NCBI GenBank assembly: GCA_043425375.1
Contig: JBHWQC010000102.1
Location: 1-51,825, forward strand
Direction of reading: 5' to 3'
Length of the DNA: 51,825 nt
Source of the DNA: Atopostipes sp043425375
GTDB lineage: Bacteria > Bacillota > Bacilli > Lactobacillales > Carnobacteriaceae_A
The notes under the pieces are model-generated. The model saw only the letters and a list, made by a program, of their open reading frames with translations, was not told the DNA's origin and did no database searches. Position 1 is the stretch's first letter; the number at the start of each line of letters is the position of its first letter. Of this stretch, positions 42,496 to 50,236 are shown one piece after another. A program made the translations under genes and the position numbers.

Positions 42496-43039
42496 TCGCT
42501 CTCACCTCTTCTAAATAGCGAACTTCAACATTGGCCATATCTGGAATCAAATCCTTAATGTTTTTCACCAGATCTTGAAAGATTTGATCGGATTTTTCAC
42601 CATAGACATAAGTTTGCATGCCTTTTTGATGAATGATGAAATCGTGATTATCCTCGTTAATTATCTCTATGATTGAGTGATTGGTATAAGTGAGCTGCGG
42701 TTCCACTTCTTCCGTTTGTTCCAAATAAAATTCCAACGGTCGAATCACGCGCCCTCTGAAATTGAGAATATACTCATCATTAAAATTTTCTTCTTCATTG
42801 ACATAGCAGATGTCATATACTCTAATTTTCTTTAGTGCTACCAAATACATAACTGTCGAGAGGCCTACCCCTATGGCAGCTTCGGCTAATGCCACATCAG
42901 GCGCATTAAAATGCAAATAAATTAAAGCCATCATTAAAGAAAATACACCTAAATAAATGACGGAATGCCGCATATTCTCTGAAAGCACCGCAAAGAGAGA
43001 GACAATAAGCACACTAATAAATAAGAAATTTTCAAACAT
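42467..43039 (-). CDS. DUF4040 (MbhD-like, MrpA C-terminal-type) antiporter subunit with soluble tail
   Basis: The first 75 residues form three membrane helices with NAPDVALAEAAIGVGLST (residues 45-62), the mark of MbhD and the C-terminal part of MrpA. The remaining 110 residues are hydrophilic and acidic, containing IIHQKGMQTYVYGEKSDQ and ending in a polar stretch; I do not know this tail from other members. The NuoL-like N-terminal part of a standard MrpA (about 500-600 residues) is not present here or elsewhere in the window. AAAAAGGAG precedes the ATG. Confidence 0.86.
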   Translation of the reverse strand: MFENFLFISVLIVSLFAVLSENMRHSVIYLGVFSLMMALIYLHFNAPDVALAEAAIGVGLSTVMYLVALKKIRVYDICYVNEEENFNDEYILNFRGRVIRPLEFYLEQTEEVEPQLTYTNHSIIEIINEDNHDFIIHQKGMQTYVYGEKSDQIFQDLVKNIKDLIPDMANVEVRYLEEVRANANHTQENS

Positions 43040-43043
43040 TCGT

Positions 43044-43349
43044 TCAGCGCTCCTTTTTTATCCGGTAGCCGCTCAAGTAAGCCGATCGAGTAATCGCATG
43101 GGTGGCGATTGGATTCGTCACAATGTACAGAACCAATACGAGGAAAATTTTTCCACTAAAAAATGTAAACCCATTTTTTATAATTAGACCAAATAATATG
43201 GTAATAAAGCCGACAGTATCTATCTTAGCGCCGATTAAGACACGTGCAAAATAATCTTGAAAGCGAAAAAGACCAAATACACCAAGTCCCATCAAGAGTA
43301 AACCAATAAAGATAATGGCATTGCCCAGCCATTCCATAATTGTTCCCAT
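43044..43349 (-). CDS. mnhG: Mrp/Mnh-type antiporter subunit G
   Basis: The 101-residue protein has three membrane helices with GNAIIFIGLLLMGLGVFGLFRFQDYFARVLIGAKIDTVG, the typical MrpG opening, where most members read RLPDxYxRxHAAxKxxTxG. The ATG overlaps the mnhF stop by one base. It precedes the DUF4040 gene by 4 bases. Confidence 0.92.
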   Translation of the reverse strand: MGTIMEWLGNAIIFIGLLLMGLGVFGLFRFQDYFARVLIGAKIDTVGFITILFGLIIKNGFTFFSGKIFLVLVLYIVTNPIATHAITRSAYLSGYRIKKER

Positions 43350-43609
43350 TAAATATCCCCTCTTCTCTCTACAAAGCGTGCAAGCATAATCGTGCCTATA
43401 AAACCTAATAACGCATAGATAAGAGCGACATCCACCGCAAAGGACCGATTAATGAACATACCGATCAAAATAGCGATAATGATGACTTTTGAAGAAAATA
43501 GAGCAGCTCCTAATAAACGATCCCAAATTGACGGCCCCCGTAATACACGGTATAACCCAGCCAAGGAGAATATCGCTAATATGAAGATGACGATTGCTTC
43601 AAAACGCAT
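43349..43609 (-). CDS. mnhF: Mrp/Mnh-type antiporter subunit F
   Basis: The 86-residue protein has three membrane helices and the MrpF segments YRVLRGPSIWDRLLGAALFSSKVI and DVALIYALLGFIGTIMLARF. It follows mnhE by 15 bases and overlaps mnhG by one base. Confidence 0.93.
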   Translation of the reverse strand: MRFEAIVIFILAIFSLAGLYRVLRGPSIWDRLLGAALFSSKVIIIAILIGMFINRSFAVDVALIYALLGFIGTIMLARFVERRGDI

Positions 43610-43624
43610 ATTTTTTCTTCCTCC

Positions 43625-44155
43625 CTAAGCTTTCCCTTCTATTTTTTCTTCATATTCCAATAAGATTTGTTCAAGGCGCAAAGGAATGAGTTCTCTGCGA
43701 TCCTCACCCGGTAATTGCGCCTTCAGATTCAAAATAAAAATACGTTGTCCTTCTTTTTCAACGGATACAGTTCCTGGTGTTAAAGTGATTGAATTTGCTA
43801 AGATATCGATGAGTAATTCATCCGTTAATTGGGTTTCAACTTCCACAATTTCTACATCCTCATCCCCTTTGATAATCGTAGGAATAATATCCCAGCCTGC
43901 TAAATAAATTTCGATGATTAAGCGAAACGCATAACGAATGAATGTGCCTATGCCAATTAAATAAGAATGCTCATAATTTCCTTTCAATAAAAATTGATCA
44001 GTAAATAAAACAACGATAACGGCCGAAAGTACCCCTGTAATTACGACAAAGGGGGTAAATTCTTCGTATAAAAGAATCCAAACGAAGGTTAAAACAAGGA
44101 TAATCTCTTTGTTATCTGAAATATCTTCCCACATTTTGCGAAATTGTGCTGCCAT
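43625..44155 (-). CDS. mnhE: Mrp/Mnh-type antiporter subunit E
   Basis: The 176-residue protein has N-terminal membrane helices (to about residue 85) and a soluble C-terminal domain with the MrpE pattern ELLIDILANSITLTPGTVSVE. It is the first gene of the cluster; GGGAGG precedes the ATG. The cluster as a whole should exchange Na+ or K+ for protons, as in Mrp, and contribute to pH or sodium tolerance; this is inferred from the family. Confidence 0.93.
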   Translation of the reverse strand: MAAQFRKMWEDISDNKEIILVLTFVWILLYEEFTPFVVITGVLSAVIVVLFTDQFLLKGNYEHSYLIGIGTFIRYAFRLIIEIYLAGWDIIPTIIKGDEDVEIVEVETQLTDELLIDILANSITLTPGTVSVEKEGQRIFILNLKAQLPGEDRRELIPLRLEQILLEYEEKIEGKA

Positions 44156-44217
44156 ACTGAATCCTCCCTTCCTTCTTTGTTCTATTGCCTTTGAAGCGCT
44201 TTACTAAATGCAGTTCG

Positions 44218-44226
44218 ATTTTATCA
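44218..44226 (-). promoter_or_regulatory. Candidate promoter of the Mrp-like cluster
   Basis: On the - strand TG-A-TAAAAT forms an extended -10 about 65 bases upstream of mnhE. Between it and the start, AAGCGCTT (44194-44201) resembles the core of a CcpA cre box but the flanks do not fit. Confidence 0.45.
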
Positions 44227-44295
44227 CTTATTTTCTTCAATTAGTAGGAAAATTTGAAAAGAAAAGGGATTTTTTATCTAGTCATCAAAAACAAA

Positions 44296-44331
44296 AACGC
44301 TCAAAAACTGTTTCTACAGCTTTTAAGCGTT
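44296..44331 (-). terminator. Terminator of rlmL
   Basis: AACGCT/AGCGTT outer and CTGT/ACAG inner pairs form an imperfect hairpin; on the - strand a T-rich run follows. Confidence 0.78.
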
Positions 44332-44341
44332 AATAAAATAT

Positions 44342-45472
44342 TTACTTTTGACGGTCGCCCCAATATTGGAAATAATCAGTACGAATAGTCCCATTGTATA
44401 GTTTACGTTTTTTTGTGGCTCGCTCGCCATAGTACTTTTCAAAATCTAAATCACTTGTAATGATATATTTACTCCAAGTATTTAGTGGTCGAAACGCCTC
44501 GCCCATTTCACGGTAAAGTTTATGAACGGCTTCTTCTTCCCCTAGCCGGTCTCCGTATGGCGGATTTGACACCATGATACCAAATTCTTTATCGGTTTTA
44601 AAATCAGCGACAGCAAGCTGTTTGAATTCAATATTATGAGAAACGCCTGCAGCTAAAGCATTTCGCTCAGCGATTTTAATCATATTTTCATCAATATCAA
44701 AACCTAAGATATCAAGTTCTGCCTCGTAATCCATCAACTCATCCGCTTCCGCACGCACTTCTTCCCACATGTCGTCGTCCATCCAGTCCCAATCTTCACA
44801 AAGGAAAGAACGGTTGAAACCCGGCGCAATATTTTGGCCGATTAATGCCGCTTCAATCGCAATCGTTCCTGAACCAGTGGTCGGATCGACAAAGGGTCGA
44901 TCTTTACGCCAAGTGGTCAAAGCAATCAGTGCCGCTGCCAAGTTTTCTTTCAGCGGCGCTCCGCCCTTCTCTGTCCGATAGCCTCGTTTAAATAAACTCT
45001 CGCCTGTCGTATCCATAGTAAGCAGCGCTTTATCTTTTCGCAGCGCGATTTCAATGGGATACTCCGCCCCCGTCTCTGGCAGCATGCCGCGGCGATGGTA
45101 GGTTTCTTTAATGCTTTCAGCTACTGCTTTATTTACGATACTTTGTACAGCCGGCACACTGTGTAAAGTGGATTTAATTGATTTCCCTGCAATTGGGAAT
45201 TTCCCGTCCATTGGAATATATTGATCCCATGGCAGAGCTTTTGTTTGTTCAAATAAATCGTCAAAGGTTTTCGCCTCAAATTCACCAATTACTATTTTAA
45301 TGCGGTCGGCAATCCGTAACCAGAGATTCGTTTTTGCAATGTCTTTTGCCGTCCCTTGAAAACGGACGCGTCCGTTCTCAACTTGTACTTCATATCCAAG
45401 CGCTCGCAACTCATCTCCCACTAGAGCCTCTACTCCGGCAGCACATGTTGCGATTAAATTAAATGTTGTCAT
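44342..45472 (-). CDS. rlmL: THUMP-domain class I SAM-dependent RNA methyltransferase (RlmL/YpsC type)
   Basis: The 376-residue protein has an N-terminal THUMP/ferredoxin-like domain (residues about 1-155) and a Rossmann methyltransferase domain with DPTTGSGTIAIEAALIG (SAM site) and the catalytic SNPPYGDRLG motif of N2-guanine methyltransferases. E. coli RlmL (N-terminal half of RlmKL) methylates G2445 of 23S rRNA; the Bacillus neighbour of rnpB is YpsC. It follows rnpB on the same strand after that RNA's own terminator. Confidence 0.92.
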   Translation of the reverse strand: MTTFNLIATCAAGVEALVGDELRALGYEVQVENGRVRFQGTAKDIAKTNLWLRIADRIKIVIGEFEAKTFDDLFEQTKALPWDQYIPMDGKFPIAGKSIKSTLHSVPAVQSIVNKAVAESIKETYHRRGMLPETGAEYPIEIALRKDKALLTMDTTGESLFKRGYRTEKGGAPLKENLAAALIALTTWRKDRPFVDPTTGSGTIAIEAALIGQNIAPGFNRSFLCEDWDWMDDDMWEEVRAEADELMDYEAELDILGFDIDENMIKIAERNALAAGVSHNIEFKQLAVADFKTDKEFGIMVSNPPYGDRLGEEEAVHKLYREMGEAFRPLNTWSKYIITSDLDFEKYYGERATKKRKLYNGTIRTDYFQYWGDRQK

Positions 45473-45532
45473 CTTTTTTTCGCCCCTTTCGAACTTTCAC
45501 TTCTTTAAATATATAGACAATCTCTAAGCCTT

Positions 45533-45569
45533 TCAAAAAATAAATCCTCCCGAACAAAAATGGGAGGAT
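45533..45569 (-). terminator. Terminator of RNase P RNA
   Basis: ATCCTCCC (45544-45551) pairs with GGGAGGAT (45562-45569); on the - strand TTATTTTTT follows. Confidence 0.88.
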
Positions 45570-45587
45570 ATCATTCTTTTCCTAATA

Positions 45588-45970
45588 TGTGCAATTTACT
45601 GTAAGCCATGTTCTGTCTAGGAAAGAGTTAGGTCCTCTTTCCAGAGATAATTATCTGTCTGCTGCTTTAAAGCAGCCTCTCTCCTGCATTGAATTCTGCG
45701 GAGAAAGTGCCCCTACCTTCGTTTGGGTTGCTCACTCATGGGGTTTACCCGTTCCACCAATATTGTTTCCAATATTGCTTCGTCACTGTGGCACTTTCAA
45801 GCCTACTAGAGCTTAGCAAAGCTTTAGCTCATTTAGCTGCCGTTTCCTCAAAAGAGGACCGTACCTTATTGTTTCAGTACGCATGAACACTACAAGCATC
45901 TCAGCTTGTGTGAGCATGGACTTTACTCACGCCCATCAAAGTGGACGCGCAATTATCCATAAATTACACA
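45588..45970 (-). ncRNA. rnpB: RNase P RNA (bacterial type B)
   Basis: The - strand carries the conserved P RNA elements in order: AAAGTCCATGCTCACAC near the 5' end, TGTAGTGTTCATGC, GAAAGTGCCACAGTGACGAA, TGGAACGGGTAAACCCC, AACCCAAA...GGTAGGGG, GAATTCAATGCAGGAGAG, and ACAGAACATGGCTTACAG near the 3' end. The ends TGTGTAATTTA and TAAATTGCACA pair as helix P1 and set the limits, giving about 383 nt. The pattern and the gpsB/rlmL neighbours match Bacillus type B. No separate promoter is obvious in the 14 bases after gpsB, so it may be processed from a longer transcript or started inside gpsB. Confidence 0.96.
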
Positions 45971-45984
45971 AGGTTCTTTTTAAA

Positions 45985-46305
45985 TTAATCTTCTTTGTGG
46001 CCTTCTGCATCTAATTTAGACCCAAAGACATGTCGTTCCAAATTCGATAATCGTTTTAAAATGTCAAAATTTGTTACGGTTGCTTGATTGGAATTTTGAT
46101 TTTGTGTGCGTGTTTGTTTTGAATTTTTATCTAATTGTTCAATTAAACGATCATTATCTGCTCTTAATTCGTCAATTTCCTCTTGAAAAGATTTATAATC
46201 TTGAATAATAATATCTAAAAATTGATCCACCTCTTCAGGATCATAGCCTCGAAGCTTGTTGCTGAAATCTTTATCTACAATTTCTCTTTGAGTTAATGTT
46301 CTCAC
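45985..46305 (-). CDS. gpsB: Cell-division protein GpsB (DivIVA-like)
   Basis: GpsB coordinates septal and peripheral wall synthesis and shuttles PBP1 in Bacillus and streptococci. The 106-residue protein has the DivIVA-like membrane-binding N-terminus (FSNKLRGYDPEEVDQFLDIIIQDY), a coiled coil (residues about 30-60), a Gln/Asn-rich linker and the trimerising C-terminal FDILKRLSNLERHVFG. Start is GTG with GAGGTG upstream. It lies between ypsA and rnpB, the standard place, and near the class A PBP gene it may act on. Confidence 0.95.
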   Translation of the reverse strand: MRTLTQREIVDKDFSNKLRGYDPEEVDQFLDIIIQDYKSFQEEIDELRADNDRLIEQLDKNSKQTRTQNQNSNQATVTNFDILKRLSNLERHVFGSKLDAEGHKED

Positions 46306-46395
46306 TCGTGTTCACCTCATTAGTCAGTTGGTTATTCATCCATTTAATACTATCATATTTTAACGTATTATAAAAGAGGAATTTTCGGTAAACTT

Positions 46396-46992
46396 CTAAG
46401 TTTCAGGATTTTCAGGGTACTCCATAAATTCTTGTTGAGAGGCTGTATATTCATGAATGAAAAATTCAATCTCCTCGAAGCTCACCACATTTAATTCGTA
46501 CGGGGTATTTTCTTGATACTTTTCAATCAGACGATAAATATATTTTGGACTGCCATCTGCGGCTGCTTCATTTATTCTATCGTAAATGAGAAAGGCCCCA
46601 TCCGTATTTCGAATACTGAAGATCTGATTGTTATTTAACTGTTTTGGTGATTCATAAGCTTTGTTGGAAGTGTAGTTTACATAATCAGCCTGAAGAATGA
46701 CTCTTTCAAGCAAGCCTTTATTCCCTTCATTCCATTTTTCACCGTAGCCGGTGTAAGGAAGTAACACAGCTAAATGAACGTCGGGATACTCTTCCTGCAA
46801 CTCAATAACCACTTCTCCCGTCCATAATTCAATGCCCAATTGCCCATTAATAATAAACCATTCGACACCATTTTCAATATACGTGATCAATCGATCTTTT
46901 AAAAATTCTTTTAAATAAAAAAGCTTTTCGTCCTTTTGATCAAAAATATTCAGTTCAAATGAACGATAGCCGCTCACATAGATACTTTTCAA
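46396..46992 (-). CDS. ypsA: YpsA-family (DUF1273, SLOG-like) protein
   Basis: The 198-residue protein matches YpsA: ISGYR-type opening (YVSGYRSFELNIF), EWFIINGQLGIELWTGEVVIEL and LPYTGYGEKWNEGN, a Rossmann-like SLOG fold proposed to bind nucleotides. In Bacillus and Staphylococcus YpsA affects cell division; the mechanism is unclear. The start is TTG with GAGGTG upstream. It is divergent from recU, as in other Firmicutes. Confidence 0.92.
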   Translation of the reverse strand: MKSIYVSGYRSFELNIFDQKDEKLFYLKEFLKDRLITYIENGVEWFIINGQLGIELWTGEVVIELQEEYPDVHLAVLLPYTGYGEKWNEGNKGLLERVILQADYVNYTSNKAYESPKQLNNNQIFSIRNTDGAFLIYDRINEAAADGSPKYIYRLIEKYQENTPYELNVVSFEEIEFFIHEYTASQQEFMEYPENPET

Positions 46993-47008
46993 AATTTCAC
47001 CTCATGCT

Positions 47009-47037
47009 TTTACGAATGTCTATTTGTCTGGTATTAT
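47009..47037 (+). promoter_or_regulatory. Promoter of recU-pbp1A
   Basis: TTTACG (47009-47014), a 17-base spacer ending in TGG, then TATTAT (47032-47037): an extended -10 promoter 30 bases before the recU start. Confidence 0.65.
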
Positions 47038-47066
47038 AGTAACATAGAAAAAGGAGGTTTTGTCCA

Positions 47067-47699
47067 TTGAAAATCCATTATCCAAATGGCCAACCTTTTC
47101 ATTTTAATGAAAAAGAGATGAAGAAAAAGCAAGCAACTGCTTCTCCTCAATATGGAAATCGGGGAATGACTTTAGAAGAAGACTTAAATATTACAAACAA
47201 GCAATACAGAGAGCAAAACATTGCAGTTATTCACAAAAAACCAACCCCTATTCAAGTCGTCAAGGTCGATTACCCGAAACGCTCTGCAGCTAAAATTACA
47301 GAGGCTTATTACAGAAAATCGTCGACCACCGATTATAATGGGGTTTATAAAGGTTATTATTTAGATTTTGAAGCAAAAGAAACTAAGAACAAAACAACTT
47401 TTCCCCTCGGGAACTTTCACACACATCAAATCAACCATATCAAACAAGCGGCTGAACACGGAGGTATTTGCTTTACGATTGTCCGATTTTCTACTTTAAA
47501 CGAAGTGTATTTACTAGATGCCCCATTCTTACAAAAGTGGTGGAACCAGCAGTTTGAAGAGAAAGGTCGAAAATCCATCCCCTATGCTGCGATAAAAAAA
47601 GAATGTCAGGCGATTTCTTATGGGTATAATCCTCGGATTCCCTATTTGGATGCTGTCGATAAACTCATTAAAAATCGAATAATAGATGACAAACGGTAA
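47067..47699 (+). CDS. recU: Holliday junction resolvase RecU
   Basis: RecU cuts Holliday junctions during recombination and repair. The 210-residue protein has the family opening MKIHYPNGQ, NRGMTLEEDLN, and the nuclease core GYYLDFEAKETKNKTTFPLGNFHTHQ with the Asp-Glu-Lys metal site. The start is TTG, 9 bases after AAAGGAGG. It is divergent from ypsA and followed by the PBP gene, the Bacillus recU-ponA order. Confidence 0.96.
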   Translation: MKIHYPNGQPFHFNEKEMKKKQATASPQYGNRGMTLEEDLNITNKQYREQNIAVIHKKPTPIQVVKVDYPKRSAAKITEAYYRKSSTTDYNGVYKGYYLDFEAKETKNKTTFPLGNFHTHQINHIKQAAEHGGICFTIVRFSTLNEVYLLDAPFLQKWWNQQFEEKGRKSIPYAAIKKECQAISYGYNPRIPYLDAVDKLIKNRIIDDKR

Positions 47700-47756
47700 A
47701 TTTTGTACTAATATACATTAGATTTATAAATGAGAATACTTAAGAAGGTGAACGCA

Positions 47757-50144
47757 ATGTCAAAGTCTGACAAAGAATCAATCTCAAGATCGGACAGGAA
47801 AAAGAAACAACAAAAACCCTCTACAAAACGAGGCCAGGAATTATGGAAGAAAATTTTATTATGGGGTGTTGGAATAGTTCTAGCTATCGCTGTGTTTGGT
47901 TTAGGGTTATTCGCTTATTATGCCTCTAGCGCGCCAGAATTAACTGACGAAGATTTAAGGGGAACTTATGCTTCTGAATTTGTGGATATGAATGGCGAAG
48001 TGTTTTTTACGCTTGGTGGCGTTGAACGAGAATACGCTACTTTTGAAGAATATCCAGATGTGATGCTAGATGCAATTATGGCAATTGAAGATCAGCGATT
48101 TTTAAACCACATCGGAATTGATCCCATCGGAATTGGGCGCGCGGCTGTTGGCTACGTAGTCAATCAAGAAGTCGTCGGTGGTGGGAGTACGATCACTCAA
48201 CAGTTGATTAAAAACTCCGTCTTCTCTACTTTAGAAGAAGATCAAACACTCGAACGGAAAGCGCAAGAAGCGTGGTTGGCTATCCAATTAGAACAAGAAT
48301 TATCAAAAGAACAAATTATTACCCTGTATCTCAATCGTATTCATATGGGCGGCAATGTGTATGGTGCGGCAACAGCTGCCGAGGAATATTATGGAAAACA
48401 TGTCAGTGAATTAGAATTGCACGAAGCAGCCATGCTTGCGGGCTTGCCTCGCGCACCGAATTATTACAGCCCGTACAATAACCCTGAAGCGGCTTCTGAT
48501 CGCCGCTGGCTAGTGTTGGAAGCGATGGTCGACTTTGGGGCAGTTACCCAAGAAGAAGCGGATGCCGCAAAAGAAATTCCCGTCACCGAAGGGCTGCTGC
48601 CTCCTCGCGAAGATTCCAATGACTTCGTCTATGATTCTTATATTCAAGTTGTGCTAGATGAAGTGGAAGAAAAAACAGAATTTGATCCGTACACTTCTGG
48701 TCTTACTATTCATACGAATTATGACCCATCTGCCCAGCAAATTCTTTTTGATGTAGCCAATACAGATGAATATGTTAATTTTCCAAATGAACAGTTACAG
48801 ACGGCTATGAGTTTAATTGACTCGACGTCGGGTCGAATTACGGCTACGATTGGCGGACGAAATCGTGAAGATTTAATGGCCCATAATTTCGCAACAGATA
48901 ATTCGCGAGGTGTGGGTTCGACAATTAAACCTTTAACGGTCTACGGTCCAGCAATCGAACTGCTGCAATATTCAACGTACCATCAAGTATATGATACACC
49001 GACTGATTTTGGCGGATGGGCTTTAGGAAACTACGATGGGCAATTCAAAGGACAAATGTCTATGCGCGAAGCTTTAGTTGACTCACGAAACGTTCCTACA
49101 GCTAAGCTGTTTGTAAATGATTTAGGCGAGTATCATGGAGAAATCACTGAGTTTTTAGAAAGTGTGGGGATTAATACTCAAAATCTTTCTCAAGATGGTG
49201 GATTAGTTGCTCAAAATGCAATCAATGGTCCTATGTCTCCGATTGACCTAGCAGGTGCTTATACCGCCTTTGCAAATGACGGCGTCTATATTGAACCGCA
49301 TGCCGCCAACAGTATTGTGACACAACGCGGTGAAGAAATAGATTTAACGCCAAGTTCAAATCGAGTCATGGAAGAGTATACGGCATATATGGTAAATGAT
49401 ATGCTGAAAGATGTGATTGATTATTACAGTGCTTCTTTAACTGTGCCAGGATACACCCATGCAGCAAAAACTGGAACAACTAATTATACTGAACAACAAA
49501 TGACTGAATTGAATATTCCATCGGACGGAGTGCCAGACAACTGGGTGGTCGGTTATTCGCCTTACTATACGATGTCAGTCTGGGTTGGTTACGAATATAG
49601 TATGGAAGAAGGAAATTATTTAACCCATGCCGATGGTTCAAGATCCCTCTCTCGTTATATTTATCAAGCGGTGATGGCCCAATTAACTCAAGGTTTAGAA
49701 CCAAGAGATTGGCAACAGCCCGACTCTGTAGTTGAACGTACTGTTGTTGCTGGCAGTGACCCTGCTGTATTAGCTGCTCCTGGAAGTAGCCGCGGGGTAA
49801 CCGAATTATTTGTTAGAGGAAATGAACCTGAAGTCAGAGCTCGCCCTGCGGTAGAGCCCCGGCCGGAGCCTGAACCTGAAATCCAAACACCAGAAGAACC
49901 AGAGGAGTTGGAGTCCGAGGAGCCGGAAGAGCCGGAAAACACAGAAGATTCCGAACCGGAACCGGAAGAGCCGGAACCCGAACCGGAACCTGAAGAGCCG
50001 GAACCCGAACCGGAAGAACCAGAGGAGCCGGAATCGGAACCAAAACCTGAACCCGAACCAGGGAATGGCCAAGGGGAAGATAGGCAATCGAATAATAGCG
50101 GCAATTCTGGACAAGAAGAACCAGAATCTGAAGAGAACGACTAA
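47757..50144 (+). CDS. ponA: Class A penicillin-binding protein 1A
   Basis: This bifunctional glycan polymerase and transpeptidase acts outside the cell. With the ATG at 47757 (SD AAGAAGGTG) it has 795 residues: a basic head, membrane anchor (31-55), GT51 domain with Glu111 in AIEDQRFLNHIG and GGSTITQQLIKN, and transpeptidase domain with Ser388 (STIK), SRN at 443-445 and KTG at 571-573. The last 95 residues or so are a Glu-Pro repeat tail, then NGQGEDRQSNNSGNSGQ. The open frame begins nine codons earlier at an unlikely site. A class A PBP next to recU matches Bacillus ponA. Confidence 0.95.
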   Translation: MSKSDKESISRSDRKKKQQKPSTKRGQELWKKILLWGVGIVLAIAVFGLGLFAYYASSAPELTDEDLRGTYASEFVDMNGEVFFTLGGVEREYATFEEYPDVMLDAIMAIEDQRFLNHIGIDPIGIGRAAVGYVVNQEVVGGGSTITQQLIKNSVFSTLEEDQTLERKAQEAWLAIQLEQELSKEQIITLYLNRIHMGGNVYGAATAAEEYYGKHVSELELHEAAMLAGLPRAPNYYSPYNNPEAASDRRWLVLEAMVDFGAVTQEEADAAKEIPVTEGLLPPREDSNDFVYDSYIQVVLDEVEEKTEFDPYTSGLTIHTNYDPSAQQILFDVANTDEYVNFPNEQLQTAMSLIDSTSGRITATIGGRNREDLMAHNFATDNSRGVGSTIKPLTVYGPAIELLQYSTYHQVYDTPTDFGGWALGNYDGQFKGQMSMREALVDSRNVPTAKLFVNDLGEYHGEITEFLESVGINTQNLSQDGGLVAQNAINGPMSPIDLAGAYTAFANDGVYIEPHAANSIVTQRGEEIDLTPSSNRVMEEYTAYMVNDMLKDVIDYYSASLTVPGYTHAAKTGTTNYTEQQMTELNIPSDGVPDNWVVGYSPYYTMSVWVGYEYSMEEGNYLTHADGSRSLSRYIYQAVMAQLTQGLEPRDWQQPDSVVERTVVAGSDPAVLAAPGSSRGVTELFVRGNEPEVRARPAVEPRPEPEPEIQTPEEPEELESEEPEEPENTEDSEPEPEEPEPEPEPEEPEPEPEEPEEPESEPKPEPEPGNGQGEDRQSNNSGNSGQEEPESEEND
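49850..50060 (+). repeat. Degenerate Glu-Pro coding repeat in the PBP1A tail
   Basis: Units of GAACCGGAA, GAGCCGGAA and GAACCTGAA repeat in frame, coding for PEPE and EEPE steps. The strong purine/pyrimidine bias produces long open frames on the other strand, which are artefacts. Confidence 0.9.
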
Positions 50145-50189
50145 ATAAAATACAAAAACCTTGCTAGAGCGAATCGCTTTTTGAGGTGA

Positions 50190-50228
50190 CCCCCAAAAGT
50201 TAGAGTAAATATTCTAACTTTATGGGGG
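50190..50228 (+). promoter_or_regulatory. Fold-back hairpin over the left IS end and the orfA SD
   Basis: CCCCCAAAAGTTAGA (50190-50204) pairs with TCTAACTTTATGGGGG (50213-50228) over 15 bp with one bulged base and an 8-base loop. The right arm contains GGGGG, the likely SD of orfA. A weak promoter (GTGACC 50186-50191, spacer 18, TATTCT 50210-50215) would start transcripts after the left arm. Confidence 0.75.
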
Positions 50229-50236
50229 TTATTTTT

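Noticed and set aside
44191..44204. cre-like AAGCGCTT site upstream of mnhE
   Set aside because: The palindromic core is present but about four positions of the 15-base cre consensus fail on either strand; kept only as a remark in the promoter entry.
45589..45886. Two overlapping + strand open frames of 65-75 codons
   Set aside because: They lie opposite the RNase P RNA, whose conserved elements explain the sequence.
49688..50104. Gly/Ser-rich and Pro/Val- or Phe/Arg-rich open frames on the - strand
   Set aside because: They are mirror images of the Glu-Pro repeats of the PBP1A gene; the composition comes from the repeat, and no SD or family match is seen.
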